Assembly (NCBI GenBank): GCA_041674745.1 | Contig: JBAYVD010000011.1 | Span: 62,001 to 126,000 of the forward strand | Length of the DNA: 64,000 nt | DNA from: UBA2040 sp041674745 | GTDB taxonomy: Bacteria > Bacteroidota > Bacteroidia > Flavobacteriales_D > Crocinitomicaceae | Direction: 5' to 3' | In this document: positions 34,356 through 44,771 of the stretch, in pieces | How positions within the stretch are numbered: the stretch's first letter is position 1 | Layout: every line of letters starts with the position of its first letter | Notes under the pieces: model-generated | Databases searched by the model: none | Told to the model about the DNA's origin: nothing | What the model saw: only the letters and a program-made list of their open reading frames with translations | Position numbers and translations under genes: made by a program

Positions 34356-34529
34356 AAGACATAATACTAACAATTGTTAGTATTCAATGGATAAGATGTA
34401 TAATTGTTAAACATTTCACATGTGGATAAAAAATTCATGTCCAGTTTCTTAAAACCGCAATTACTCTTTACTTTTACATGCAACTTATTAAAAAACTTCT
34501 GCGTCTAATCCAGAGTAGAAAAAAATAAT

Positions 34530-34982
34530 ATGAATATGATAATTAAAACTATGAGATTTTCACTTTTTCTTTTCTCGATTGTTTTGTCCAGTTTCACTTG
34601 GGCTCAAAGCACCGGAAATTTATCGAATGAATGGCAATTGTTGAACGAACAAAGCGGCGTTCAAATTTACGGCAGGGTTCAGCCATGTTCCATGTCCAAA
34701 GATTTGAAAGCCCCTTTTGATATCGCTTTTTTGAAAATTGTCAATACGACAAATGAAGCGAAAGAAGTTTCGTACAATTTTGTGATTGAGTACACAGAAG
34801 GATGTCATGGATGTAATGATGAATTGGAATCATTTTTTGTGCAAAAAATCCAAGCCAACTCAACGCTTCAAGAGGATTGTTCTTTCACGCAAAATGGTAT
34901 GTCTCATATCATTAAAAATCCAAATTTCAAGGGTGGTTGGAATTTTACCAATACACGTATTACCAATTTAAAAATTGACTAA
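34530..34982 (+). CDS. Secreted hypothetical protein (150 aa)
   Basis: I do not recognise this protein. It has a signal peptide (FLFSIVLSSFTWAQ) and a small beta-rich mature domain (WQLLNEQSGVQIYGRVQPC, FLKIVNTTNEAKEVSYNFVIEYTEGC) with four cysteines, two of them close (GCHGCND). It lies 9 nt before the next large T9SS protein on the same strand and may be cotranscribed with it. Confidence 0.7.
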   Translation: MNMIIKTMRFSLFLFSIVLSSFTWAQSTGNLSNEWQLLNEQSGVQIYGRVQPCSMSKDLKAPFDIAFLKIVNTTNEAKEVSYNFVIEYTEGCHGCNDELESFFVQKIQANSTLQEDCSFTQNGMSHIIKNPNFKGGWNFTNTRITNLKID

Positions 34983-34991
34983 AATCGAATT

Positions 34992-37724
34992 ATGAGAAAA
35001 TTACTAGCTTTTTTATTTGCTTGCACTATCCTCTTTTCGAGTAAGGTGAGCGCACAAGGTATTTGTTTAATTGACGTTTACCCAATGTATACAAATATCG
35101 TTTGTCCAGGTGACTCTGTTTTAATTTCAGCTGTTGGTGGATTGGTGGATTCAAGTCAAATTTTCGACTTTAATACCTCCGCTTTACCAGCTGGCTGGTC
35201 GGCTTCAGGAACCACTTTTTTCTCCTCACCATGTATCGCAAGTTTGGACAATACACCCTATTATTGGGCAGCAACGAGTACTGGTATTCCAGGACTTACT
35301 ACCGCTGCTTTCGATGTTACTTGTGGGGGATTGATCAACTTTGAGATGGTATATGCCGTTCAGGGCGGGACTACGCCATGCGAAGGCCCGGATCAATCAA
35401 ATGAGGGCGTGAGTCTTCAATACAGTTTGGATGGTGGTTTGACTTGGATTGATATCATCTATTACAGTCCTGGAGGATTTACCCTTCCGACCAACCCAAT
35501 GACTGTTTCACCTGGATACTCAGGAGCGACAGCCTATACGTCTTGGAATTCATTCCAAGTTGCTATTCCCGCTGGAGCATTAAGTACAAGTACTATGTTC
35601 CGTTGGACCCAGTCTACGACTTCTGGTTCTTGTTGTGATAACTGGGGAATTGACAATATCGCCATTAATGCAACAGGGGCACCTTGTGGTACGAATTCAG
35701 TTATTAACTGGAGTACTGGATTAATGGACACGACTTCTTTCTGGATGGTTCCAACGGGTGACACTTCTTTTGTAGCTTATGTTTACGACACAACGGGGGT
35801 TTTACAATGTACATCTGACACGGTTTACGTTAATTTGTTCAACGGTGCATTTTCCTATAATTTACCTGCTTCTGCAACTGTTTACTGTCCTTTGGCTACA
35901 ACCACCGCATCCGTTACAGGAATTACAGCTACTGCATCCCAACCAATTTCTTACAACTGGAGCTCGGGGAGCACTACAGCAACTGGATCACTTGCCGCCG
36001 GAGGAAATCCGCACGATACAATAACGTATTATGTCGACGTCACCGACGGTTGTGGGTTCACGGTCACGGATAGTTTACTTCTGTATGTCAATCAATCGCT
36101 TACGATAGATACCATAACGCATGTAGATCAATCCAATTGCAGTGCGAATGGTTCTGCCCATGTTGTGGTAAGTGGTAATCAAGGTCCTGTATCTTATAAC
36201 TGGTCTGCCGCTCCAGGAGCGACGGGTAATACTTCTTCCATCTCCAGTAACATGAATGGTTTAAGTCCGGGATGGTATTATGTTACGGTTACAGACAACG
36301 TTTGTTCAACAAATGATAGTGTTTACATTGATCACTTTGATGTGGATTTGTTCGACTTCAATCTTTTTGATACCATGACGGTTTATTGTCCAGGAGATTC
36401 AGCTTTGGCACAAATTACAGGTATTGTTGGTGCAGTTGGTCCGATTTCTTACAACTGGTCCAATGGAAGCAGCACGATTTTCTCTTTCTTGAATTCAACG
36501 CCAACCGCTATTACTGATACGATTACATTTTATGTAACAGCAACAGAGGCTTGTGGATATATTGAAAATGATTCGATTGTTTTGGTTGTTTCTCAAATAG
36601 ACAACTTAATGTATAACTTACCAGACACGATAACCAAATATTGTCCATTTGAAACGGCCAGCGTTGGTGTTTCCGGAGTAACTGGAGCTTCCGCCCCAAT
36701 AACCTATTTGTGGTCAAATGGTTCAACATTGAATACAACGACAATGACATCAACCGGCGCTGAACACGAGGAATTAACTTATTACGTTACCTTCCAGGAT
36801 AAGTGTTTGCGCACACGAACAGATTCTGTTATTTTCGTTATTGACAAAAAATTGAACATTGATCTTTTGACACAAACACCTTCGACAACTTGTCAACCTG
36901 ACGGATCCGTAAATGCTGTTTTCTCAGGAGCGACGGGTTCACCAATTCTGTTGTGGCAAGATTCGATTGACCATGTTACACCAGGGATGGGTGGTTCAAT
37001 TTCATCTAATCTTTGGAACAATATCACAGGTGGATGGTACTATTTCACAATTACGGACAACGTTTGTTTTGATGTAGATAGTATTCAAGTAGATATGCTC
37101 AACCCTCCATTGGCTGATTTCACTGTAAGCTCAAATGATGGCTGTGCTGGGATGTATGTAGACATTACCAATACTAGTCAAAATTGCACATATTACGAGT
37201 GGGACTTTGGTAATGGAAATACGTCAATCAATACGGATTTGACTGGCTCAACTCAACAATATTTTACTTCCGGACAAATAACGCTTTTGGCTTATTTGGA
37301 CAATACAAAAACGTGTGGTACTTCTGCTACGCTCAATATCGATGTAGTCGTTTGCGGTTGTACTGATCCAAACGCGATGAATTACGATCCAACGGCAGTG
37401 ATAAACAATGGCAGTTGTGTTTACCCAATTCCAGTTGTACAGGACCCGAATGTATTTACGCCAAACGGTGACGGTAAAAATGATTTGTTCTTCTTCGAAA
37501 CTATCTATACGGTGGAATTCAAATTGACAATTGTGAACCGTTGGGGTAATGTAATGTACGACCGAACGCTTGATTACACTGTAGATTATCCTCAAGGTTG
37601 GGATGGTAAAACACCAAACGGAAATGAAGCAGGAGATGGTACTTATTTCTATAACTACGAAGCGATTGGCATCAATGGCGACACAGTTAAAGGAAAAGGA
37701 TTTGTTCAATTGGTAAGAAACTAA
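34992..37724 (+). CDS. Surface protein with reelin-like domain and T9SS type B C-terminal domain
   Basis: The 910-aa protein has a signal peptide (LAFLFACTILFSSKVSAQ), a reelin-repeat-like segment (VSLQYSLDGGLTWIDI ... SGSCCDNWGIDNIAI, about residues 65-225), repeated Ig-like SYNWSNGS segments, and a PKD-like YYEWDFGNGNTS. It ends in the CHU_C type B domain (DPNVFTPNGDGKNDLFF ... IVNRWGNVMYDR ... GWDGKTPNG). The stretch CGCTDPNAMNYDPTAV just before it is a cysteine motif recurrent in marine bacterial surface proteins. It is probably a surface adhesin secreted by the T9SS. Confidence 0.9.
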   Translation: MRKLLAFLFACTILFSSKVSAQGICLIDVYPMYTNIVCPGDSVLISAVGGLVDSSQIFDFNTSALPAGWSASGTTFFSSPCIASLDNTPYYWAATSTGIPGLTTAAFDVTCGGLINFEMVYAVQGGTTPCEGPDQSNEGVSLQYSLDGGLTWIDIIYYSPGGFTLPTNPMTVSPGYSGATAYTSWNSFQVAIPAGALSTSTMFRWTQSTTSGSCCDNWGIDNIAINATGAPCGTNSVINWSTGLMDTTSFWMVPTGDTSFVAYVYDTTGVLQCTSDTVYVNLFNGAFSYNLPASATVYCPLATTTASVTGITATASQPISYNWSSGSTTATGSLAAGGNPHDTITYYVDVTDGCGFTVTDSLLLYVNQSLTIDTITHVDQSNCSANGSAHVVVSGNQGPVSYNWSAAPGATGNTSSISSNMNGLSPGWYYVTVTDNVCSTNDSVYIDHFDVDLFDFNLFDTMTVYCPGDSALAQITGIVGAVGPISYNWSNGSSTIFSFLNSTPTAITDTITFYVTATEACGYIENDSIVLVVSQIDNLMYNLPDTITKYCPFETASVGVSGVTGASAPITYLWSNGSTLNTTTMTSTGAEHEELTYYVTFQDKCLRTRTDSVIFVIDKKLNIDLLTQTPSTTCQPDGSVNAVFSGATGSPILLWQDSIDHVTPGMGGSISSNLWNNITGGWYYFTITDNVCFDVDSIQVDMLNPPLADFTVSSNDGCAGMYVDITNTSQNCTYYEWDFGNGNTSINTDLTGSTQQYFTSGQITLLAYLDNTKTCGTSATLNIDVVVCGCTDPNAMNYDPTAVINNGSCVYPIPVVQDPNVFTPNGDGKNDLFFFETIYTVEFKLTIVNRWGNVMYDRTLDYTVDYPQGWDGKTPNGNEAGDGTYFYNYEAIGINGDTVKGKGFVQLVRN

Positions 37725-37743
37725 TCCGCTAACAAATAGTTTG

Positions 37744-37781
37744 AAAAGCGAGAATTCTTTATTGAATTCTCGCTTTTTTTT
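37744..37781 (+). terminator. Terminator after the reelin-like T9SS protein
   Basis: AAAAGCGAGAATTC (37744-37757) pairs perfectly with GAATTCTCGCTTTT (37764-37777), followed by T residues. Confidence 0.85.
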
Positions 37782-37877
37782 GTTCTAAGCGTTTAAAGCA
37801 ATGTCTATCCCTAGCCGACGATGTATAAAAATTCGATTTAAGATGGTTGGTCAGAATGACAATTGCATCCATTTTCG

Positions 37878-37885
37878 TACCTTTA
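37878..37885 (+). promoter_or_regulatory. -7-like box of the NYN-LOTUS operon
   Basis: TACCTTTA differs from TAnnTTTG only in the last base and lies 18 nt before the ATG at 37904. Confidence 0.35.
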
Positions 37886-37903
37886 ATGAAATACAACTCC
37901 AAA

Positions 37904-38686
37904 ATGGATATTAAACTAGCTGTACTTATTGACGGCGACAACATACCTTCCGCTTACATAAGTGAAATGATGGAAGAAATTGCAAAATACGGCAATCCGA
38001 CTATCAAGAGGATTTACGGTGACTGGACCAAACCGCACTTAACGAAATGGAAAAATTTATTGCTCGAAAATGCCATAACCCCTATTCAGCAATATGGGTA
38101 TACAACAGGTAAAAACGCAACTGATTCAGCCATGATTATTGACGCCATGGATATACTGTATTCTGAAAAAGTGGATGGTTTTTGCCTCGTTTCAAGTGAT
38201 AGTGATTTCACTCGTTTGGCTACTCGACTCCGCGAAGCAGGAATGAAAGTATTCGGAATTGGTGAACGAAAAACACCCAACCCTTTTATTGTTGCCTGTG
38301 ATAAATTCATCTACATAGAAATTTTAAAGAAACTACCACAAGAAAGCGAAACAGAAGACACAGAAGTAAAAACAGCCGAGAAAGAACCCGTTACACAAAA
38401 AGTAATACAGTTTATCTCCAACAGTATTTCAGATTTGGCAGATGAAGACGGATGGGCTTTTTTAGGTGATGTGGGTGGCTTGTTGCAAAAAAAACAGCCC
38501 AATTTTGACGCGCGAAATTATGGTTTCTTAAAATTAACCCCTCTCATAAAATCCATTCCTCAATTTGAGGTAGACCAACGAGACAGTCAAAACGGTCGTT
38601 ATAAACTCATTTATGTAAAAGTTGCTGAAAAGTTACAAGGCAACAAAAAGTCACCGATAAAAAAGACGATACGGAAAAATAAATGA
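37904..38686 (+). CDS. NYN-domain (LabA/DUF88-like) RNase with C-terminal OST-HTH/LOTUS domain
   Basis: The 260-aa protein opens with the NYN PIN-like nuclease signature MDIKLAVLIDGDNIPSAY, with further acidic residues in ATDSAMIIDAMDILYS and FCLVSSDSDFTRLATRLRE. The last ~75 residues (VTQKVIQFISNSISDL ... GWAFLGDVGGLLQKKQPNFDARNYG) form an OST-HTH/LOTUS domain known to bind RNA. It is predicted to be a cytoplasmic RNase. An in-frame TTG at 37847 and ATG at 37886 exist upstream, but the family starts at the MDIKLAVLIDGDN region. The gene overlaps the next by 4 nt. Confidence 0.88.
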   Translation: MDIKLAVLIDGDNIPSAYISEMMEEIAKYGNPTIKRIYGDWTKPHLTKWKNLLLENAITPIQQYGYTTGKNATDSAMIIDAMDILYSEKVDGFCLVSSDSDFTRLATRLREAGMKVFGIGERKTPNPFIVACDKFIYIEILKKLPQESETEDTEVKTAEKEPVTQKVIQFISNSISDLADEDGWAFLGDVGGLLQKKQPNFDARNYGFLKLTPLIKSIPQFEVDQRDSQNGRYKLIYVKVAEKLQGNKKSPIKKTIRKNK

Positions 38687-39162
38687 AGCCTTCGAGTTTA
38701 AAAGACATAAAATCGGATTTAAAAAATTGTTCCCAAGAGGAACTGTTGGAATTGACATTGCGACTCATCCGGTTTAAAAAAGACAACAAGGAGCTCGTTT
38801 CATATTTGCTATATGAATCCGAAAGCGACGATTTGTTCATCGAATGTGGCAAGGAAGAAATGAATGAAGCCTTTGCGCAAATCAATCGTTCCAGTTTTTT
38901 CTATATTCGAAAAGGCATCCGTAAAATTTTAGCCAATACAAAAAAGAACATTCGGTACGCTCAAAAAAAGGAAATAGAAATTGAACTCTTACTCCATTTT
39001 TGTAAATGTGTTCTGGAATTTAGACCCAAGGTTGAGCGCAACAAAGTAATCATGAATACGCTCGAAACGCAAATCAGAATGATTCGTAAAGGTATTCAAA
39101 CCTTAAACGAAGATTTGCAACACGACTACACAGTACTACTGGAAGAACTTCTTGCTCTTTAA
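38683..39162 (+). CDS. Hypothetical helical protein coupled to the NYN-LOTUS gene
   Basis: I do not recognise this 159-aa protein. It is highly charged and helical throughout (DLKNCSQEELLELTLRLIRFKKDNKELVSYLLYESESDD, YIRKGIRKILANTKKNIRYAQKKEIEIELL) with no signal or membrane segment. The ATG overlaps the stop of the NYN gene (ATGA at 38683-38686), so the two are translationally coupled. A role with the NYN RNase is likely but untested. Confidence 0.7.
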   Translation: MKPSSLKDIKSDLKNCSQEELLELTLRLIRFKKDNKELVSYLLYESESDDLFIECGKEEMNEAFAQINRSSFFYIRKGIRKILANTKKNIRYAQKKEIEIELLLHFCKCVLEFRPKVERNKVIMNTLETQIRMIRKGIQTLNEDLQHDYTVLLEELLAL

Positions 39163-39597
39163 TGCCTAAAGGCCTTGAGAATTCACAAAATTGGATTGAA
39201 TGCTGGCATTTTTTTCAATATAATATTTCCAATTCAAATGATTCGGCACTTTAGAGGAAATAACTCGGTATCCAAAGTAGGTGTGTTTTATAAAAAGGAA
39301 GTTCAACGTATCGAAAATTAATTGGGCGAATCGAACAAGAAAAATAGTCACCTAAAATCAGTTGCCAAAGTGCACAATTCAGCACAATTTGAATTGTTTC
39401 TCTACGCTTAAAATTCTGATTCAAATGGATATAAAATAACAAAAGTTTAGTATTATTGTAAATTGATTGTGAAAACGACAAACCAATTATTTCTCCGTTT
39501 GTCGACTATCTTGAATGAACTTTTTAGAGTCGATTCAAGTCTCTACAAAACCGATTAAAAAGGTTGACTCTTCTTAAAATTCCAAAAAAATAATGCT
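39163..39597. other. 435-nt intergenic region, no feature seen
   Basis: No credible gene, hairpin terminator or clear promoter was found. Short frames on the minus strand have no supporting signals. Confidence 0.4.
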
Positions 39598-42500
39598 ATG
39601 AAAAAAAGTCTACTACTCAAACAATTGTTGATTATTTTCCTCTTTCCCTTTACATTTTTCGGGCAAGTCAATGATACAAGTTGGGTAAACATGATGGCTG
39701 ACCCAGCTGCCAATTTCTATGATGTTCAAAATGCCTTCAATAACTATTGGCGAGATAAAACTATTGAAAAAGGAAAAGGCTACAAAACATTTAAACGCTG
39801 GGAAAATTACATGGAACCACGCGTTTATCCAAGTGGTGACATTACACTTCCCTCGTTGGCTTATCCCAATTATCTAGATTGGATCGTTTCGTGTCAAAAT
39901 GACTCTACACCAACTCCTTTAGCAAATTGGACGCCCGTTGGGCCCATTGGAGCACCCGTTGGAGGTGGTGCTGGAAGAATCAATTTTGTTCGATTCGACC
40001 CAACCAATTCTAACACAATTTATGTTGGAGCCCCAGATGGAGGCTTGTGGAAATCTACAAATGGTGGAGTAAGCTGGACCACCAATACGGATCAGTTGAC
40101 CGTCATTGGTTGCACAGATATTGCCATAAATCCAGCCAACACACAAACAATGTACCTCGCAACAGGCGATGGTGAAGCGGGCGATTCTTATAGTATAGGT
40201 GTTTTGAAATCTATAGATGGCGGAGCAACTTGGAATACAACTGGTTTGACCTGGGCGGTTTCACTTGGACGAAGAATATCTAGGCTATTAATGCACCCAA
40301 CCAATCCACTTATTTTGATTGCTGCTACAACCAATGGCATTTACCGAACCGCAGATGGTGGCACCACATGGACGCAAACGAGCACGGGTTCATTTAAAGA
40401 TGCTGAATTTTCTCCAGGAACGGCTAATACAGTTTATGCAGCCGGTACAATATTTCAAAAGTCTACCGATAATGGAATTACCTGGTCAACGATTTCATCC
40501 GGTTTGCCTACTTCGGGTGTTCAGCGGATTGCCATTGCCGTTACCCCGGCCAACAATGCCTATGTATATTTATTGATTGGACAATCCTCTGATCAAGGGC
40601 TATTGGGTATTTATCGATCAACCGATTCAGGGGCCACATTTTCAACCCAAAAAGGACCAACTTCACCCAATTTATTGGGATGGAATGCCAGCGGAAGTGA
40701 TTTAGGAGGTCAAGCCTTTTACGACTTATCCATTGCCGCATCTCCAACTGCCGCTAATACAATTATTGTCGGTGGAGTAAATACGTGGCGGTCAACAGAT
40801 GGTGGTGTTACTTGGACCCTCAATTCTCATTGGACGGGCAGCAGTGCTCCTTATGTGCACGCCGATTGCCACGCCATCGAATATTTGCCGGGTTCTTCAA
40901 CCACTTATTTCATTGGTTGTGATGGTGGTATTTTCAAAACATCCAACTCGGGTACATCTTTCAGTGACATTAGTGCTAACTTGCAAATTGCACAACAATA
41001 CCGTATTGGTTTGTCCTCAAACATTGCAGGTAAAATAGTTGCTGGACATCAAGATAATGGAACCAATTTATTAAATGGTGGGGGTTGGTCCCAAATTTAC
41101 GGTGGCGATGGTATGGATTGCTTTATCGATCGAACGAATAACAATACGATATACGGTTCTTATGTTTACGGTGATTATTACAAATCTACCAATGGTGGTT
41201 CCTCTTGGACAACCATTACAACCGGTTTACCTGGCGGAAGTTGGTTGTGCCCATACAAACAAGATCCCGTTGCTGTCGCAACACTTTATGCTGCCGGTCG
41301 AGCAGATCTTTACAAATCTACCAACGGAGGAACAAGTTGGTCAGCGGTAGGAACGCCCTCAGGAACAAACAACGTTTTGGAGTTTGTTGTTTCACCGAGC
41401 AATAATCAAATTATTTATGCAGTCAAACAAAATGCAATTTCAAAGTCGTCCAATGGAGGAACTAGCTTTACAAATGTAACTGGAACGTTGCCAACTGGCA
41501 CAGCCTCATTGACCAATGTTACCGTTTCAAGTACAGACCCCAATATTGTGTGGGTCACTTTTTCTGGTTATTCTGCCACTACGAAAGTATTTAAATCAAC
41601 CAATGGTGGAACCTCGTGGGTAAACACAAGTACGGGATTGCCAAACGTTCCTTGCAATACGATTGTTTACCAAAATGCGGCAGCCAACGATGTGGTTTAT
41701 GTCGGCACGGATGTTGGCGTATTTTTCATGGACAATACGATGAGTTCTTGGGCCAATTACATGCCAGGTTTACCAAGAGTATCCATTAGTGACTTAGAGA
41801 TTTACTATCCCACTTCCAAAATACGAGCAGGTACATTTGGTCGTGGGACTTGGGAAAGCGATCTAGCCAGTACGAGCACCTTCCCTCCAATTGCAGATTT
41901 CACTTCCCCCCAAACCGTTTGTTTAGGAAACACCGTTGCTTTTACGGATGGATCCTTGTTTGCTCCTACTGCTTGGACCTGGACTTTCCCTGGTGGAACG
42001 CCTTCAACGTCTACAGTTCAAAATCCAGTCATAACTTACTCTACTGCTGGAATTTACGATGTAACCTTGGCCATATCGAATGCGAATGGCGCAGACACAA
42101 TCGTGAAACTAGCTCACATAAGCGTTTTGGCTGGATCTGGCTCCACCCTTCCATTAACGGAAGGTTTTACTACCGCAACTTTTCCTCCAACCAATTGGTC
42201 GGTTGTGAATGCAAACAATTCTTCCACATGGGTGCGAAGTTCTACAATTGGCACAGCTCCAACCGCGGGTAATTCGATGCTATTTGACAACTATAATATC
42301 AACGATTCGGATGATGACGAAATGCATGTCCAACCGGTCAGTTTATTGGGACTAAGCGATGCTAAATTGACTTTTGATGTAGCGTATGCACCATATAATA
42401 CTGTGAATTTTGATGGATTGGATGTATTAGTTTCTACCGATTGTGGAGGAACTTTCACGACTATTTACTCTAAATCTAATTTGGTTTTGGCAACAGCGCC

Positions 42501-44751
42501 AGCTACTTTATCAAGTTTCACACCAACCGCAGCTCAATGGCGAAGTGATACAGTTGACTTAACTCCTTATATTGGTAATTCAAGCGTGATCGTTGCCTTC
42601 AAAAATATTGCGAACTACGGCAACCGCTTGTTTATTGACAACATCAATATTACTGGTACTACAATTGTTCTACAGCCAACCGCAAGTTTCACAGGGTCGC
42701 CAGCAGCCATTTGCCCTGGTCAATCCGTTGCTTTCACAAATACATCAACGGGCACACCGACTTCCTATTTGTGGACTTTTACAGGTGGAACACCGGCTAC
42801 TTCAACAGCGGTCAATCCAACTGTAACCTATGCTGCTTCTGGAAATTACACAGTGGAACTCACGGCTACCAATGCAGGTGGGTCGAATACTACTACAATT
42901 ACGAATTACATCACCGTTAACTCAACGCCATCAACTCCAACTATATCTGCTGGCGGCCCCATAACATTTTGTTCTGGAGGATCGGTCGTATTGTCTTCCT
43001 CCTCCCCAACTGGCAATCTTTGGTCGACGGGTGCAACAACTCAATCCATAACCGTTCCTTCATCAGGAACCTATACCGTTGAGGTAACCAACGCAGGTTG
43101 CGCCTCCAGTCCATCATTGGGCACAACAATAACGGTAAATCCTATACCAACTGCACCGACCATTTCTACCGGCGGTCCAACAACTTTTTGCGCTGGAAAT
43201 AACGTAGTGTTAACCTCTTCTGCGGCGTCTGGAAATTTATGGTCGACTGGTGCAACAACCCAGTCGATTACCGTTTCCACCTCTGGAACTTTTACCGTAA
43301 ACACAACAGCCTTGGGATGTACCTCATCAAATTCTGGAGGTACAACCATCACGGTAAACCCTGTACCAACCACACCAACCATTTCTGCAGGAGGCCCAAC
43401 CACTTTCTGCACGGGAGGATCAGTTCTGCTGACGTCATCCTCTGCCACTGGTAATCTTTGGTCAACTGGAGCAACCTCTCAATCCATTACCGTTCCATCT
43501 GCTGGGACCTATACTGTTGCCGTCACAACGGCTGGCTGTACTTCAGGCAACTCTTTGGGCACAACGATAACCGTAAATCCAATTCCAACCGCTCCGACCA
43601 TTTCAGCGAGTGGCCCCACATCTTTCTGTTCTGGAGGTAATGTGGTTCTCACATCGTCTGCTTCCACCGGAAATATTTGGTCTTCAGGTGCAACAACGCA
43701 ATCCATAACTGTTTCAAATTCTGGAATCTATACGGTCACATCATCAAATGCAGGTTGTACATCGGCGCCATCATTCGGTACGTCAATTATTGTAAATCCC
43801 ATTCCTGTAATTGCTGTTGGAACGATTACCGACCCTTCCATTTGCTCCACAGCTAATGGAAGCATTGAAATAAATGGTGCTGGATCTGGTAATTTATTCT
43901 GGTCAGGAACGTCTTCTGGTTCAATGAACGGTACCTTACCTTTATCGGCAAATGGAATAGGCGCCGGTTCCTATTCATTTACATTTACGAGTGCTGTAGG
44001 TTGTAATTCAAATACGGTTTCGCAAGTATTGAATGACCCAACTCCACCAGCTACACCACTTATTACAGCCAGTGGTCCGATCACTTTTTGTGATGGCAAT
44101 TCGGTTACGTTGACGTCTTCTTCAGCCGCTGGAAATACGTGGTCAACTGGTGAAAATTCATCTTCCATCACAGTGAATTCTTCGGGTAATTACAGTGTTA
44201 CTTATACGGATGGAAATGGCTGCTCTTCTACCTCTAACGCTACAAATGTTCTTGTCAATTCTTTGCCCATTGTTTTATTTGACGCACTTGAAAATGTCTG
44301 CATTTACAATCCTGTCATTCCATTGGTTCAAGGTTCTCCAGCAGGTGGGATTTACAGTGGAAATGGCGTGACTGGTAGTCAATTTGACCCCAATCTTGCT
44401 GGTCTAGGATTGAGTACATTGACCTACTTTTATACCGATGGCAATGGTTGTGGCAACTCCGCAGTATCGACTATATTCGTGGATGGTTGCGCCGGAATCG
44501 ATGAGCCTACTAGTAGCAAGCTCGAAATATTTCCGAATCCTTCAACAGGAATTCTGACGATAAACGCAGGCAATACGGTAATCGTTCAATTGATTGTTTT
44601 TGATTACGCGGGAAGAAAAGTCGCAGAACAAAATGGTAATTCTAGTGCTCAATTACTGATTGATTTATCAGATCTGGCAAACGGCATGTATACCTTTGAG
44701 GTTATTTCGTCGAATTCTGCACAACGTTTACCCATTCTAATTCAACATTAA
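39598..44751 (+). CDS. Very large BNR/sortilin-type propeller protein with PKD, Ig-like repeats and T9SS type A domain
   Basis: The 1717-aa protein has a signal peptide (LIIFLFPFTFFGQ). Residues ~100-755 contain repeated Asp-box/BNR-like segments (GGLWKSTNGGVSWTT, GVLKSIDGGATWNT, YKSTNGGSSWTT), a VPS10/sortilin-like beta-propeller pattern. PKD domains follow (TAWTWTFPGGTPSTSTVQNP, SYLWTFTGGTPATSTAVNP), then four consecutive Ig-like repeats of exactly 73 residues (about 1116-1407), two diverged repeats, and a type A sorting domain (KLEIFPNPSTGILTINAG ... ANGMYTFEVISS). It is probably a surface glycoside-binding or adhesive protein. Confidence 0.9.
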   Translation: MKKSLLLKQLLIIFLFPFTFFGQVNDTSWVNMMADPAANFYDVQNAFNNYWRDKTIEKGKGYKTFKRWENYMEPRVYPSGDITLPSLAYPNYLDWIVSCQNDSTPTPLANWTPVGPIGAPVGGGAGRINFVRFDPTNSNTIYVGAPDGGLWKSTNGGVSWTTNTDQLTVIGCTDIAINPANTQTMYLATGDGEAGDSYSIGVLKSIDGGATWNTTGLTWAVSLGRRISRLLMHPTNPLILIAATTNGIYRTADGGTTWTQTSTGSFKDAEFSPGTANTVYAAGTIFQKSTDNGITWSTISSGLPTSGVQRIAIAVTPANNAYVYLLIGQSSDQGLLGIYRSTDSGATFSTQKGPTSPNLLGWNASGSDLGGQAFYDLSIAASPTAANTIIVGGVNTWRSTDGGVTWTLNSHWTGSSAPYVHADCHAIEYLPGSSTTYFIGCDGGIFKTSNSGTSFSDISANLQIAQQYRIGLSSNIAGKIVAGHQDNGTNLLNGGGWSQIYGGDGMDCFIDRTNNNTIYGSYVYGDYYKSTNGGSSWTTITTGLPGGSWLCPYKQDPVAVATLYAAGRADLYKSTNGGTSWSAVGTPSGTNNVLEFVVSPSNNQIIYAVKQNAISKSSNGGTSFTNVTGTLPTGTASLTNVTVSSTDPNIVWVTFSGYSATTKVFKSTNGGTSWVNTSTGLPNVPCNTIVYQNAAANDVVYVGTDVGVFFMDNTMSSWANYMPGLPRVSISDLEIYYPTSKIRAGTFGRGTWESDLASTSTFPPIADFTSPQTVCLGNTVAFTDGSLFAPTAWTWTFPGGTPSTSTVQNPVITYSTAGIYDVTLAISNANGADTIVKLAHISVLAGSGSTLPLTEGFTTATFPPTNWSVVNANNSSTWVRSSTIGTAPTAGNSMLFDNYNINDSDDDEMHVQPVSLLGLSDAKLTFDVAYAPYNTVNFDGLDVLVSTDCGGTFTTIYSKSNLVLATAPATLSSFTPTAAQWRSDTVDLTPYIGNSSVIVAFKNIANYGNRLFIDNINITGTTIVLQPTASFTGSPAAICPGQSVAFTNTSTGTPTSYLWTFTGGTPATSTAVNPTVTYAASGNYTVELTATNAGGSNTTTITNYITVNSTPSTPTISAGGPITFCSGGSVVLSSSSPTGNLWSTGATTQSITVPSSGTYTVEVTNAGCASSPSLGTTITVNPIPTAPTISTGGPTTFCAGNNVVLTSSAASGNLWSTGATTQSITVSTSGTFTVNTTALGCTSSNSGGTTITVNPVPTTPTISAGGPTTFCTGGSVLLTSSSATGNLWSTGATSQSITVPSAGTYTVAVTTAGCTSGNSLGTTITVNPIPTAPTISASGPTSFCSGGNVVLTSSASTGNIWSSGATTQSITVSNSGIYTVTSSNAGCTSAPSFGTSIIVNPIPVIAVGTITDPSICSTANGSIEINGAGSGNLFWSGTSSGSMNGTLPLSANGIGAGSYSFTFTSAVGCNSNTVSQVLNDPTPPATPLITASGPITFCDGNSVTLTSSSAAGNTWSTGENSSSITVNSSGNYSVTYTDGNGCSSTSNATNVLVNSLPIVLFDALENVCIYNPVIPLVQGSPAGGIYSGNGVTGSQFDPNLAGLGLSTLTYFYTDGNGCGNSAVSTIFVDGCAGIDEPTSSKLEIFPNPSTGILTINAGNTVIVQLIVFDYAGRKVAEQNGNSSAQLLIDLSDLANGMYTFEVISSNSAQRLPILIQH

Positions 44752-44771
44752 TCGCAAAAATGAAAATCAAG

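Noticed and set aside
39251..39481. A 76-residue frame on the minus strand in the gap before the propeller gene
   Set aside because: No start signal, no family match and unusual composition; likely chance.
43071..43448. A 125-residue frame antisense to the Ig-like repeats
   Set aside because: It is a shadow of the 219-bp in-frame repeats; its repeats mirror those of the sense protein.
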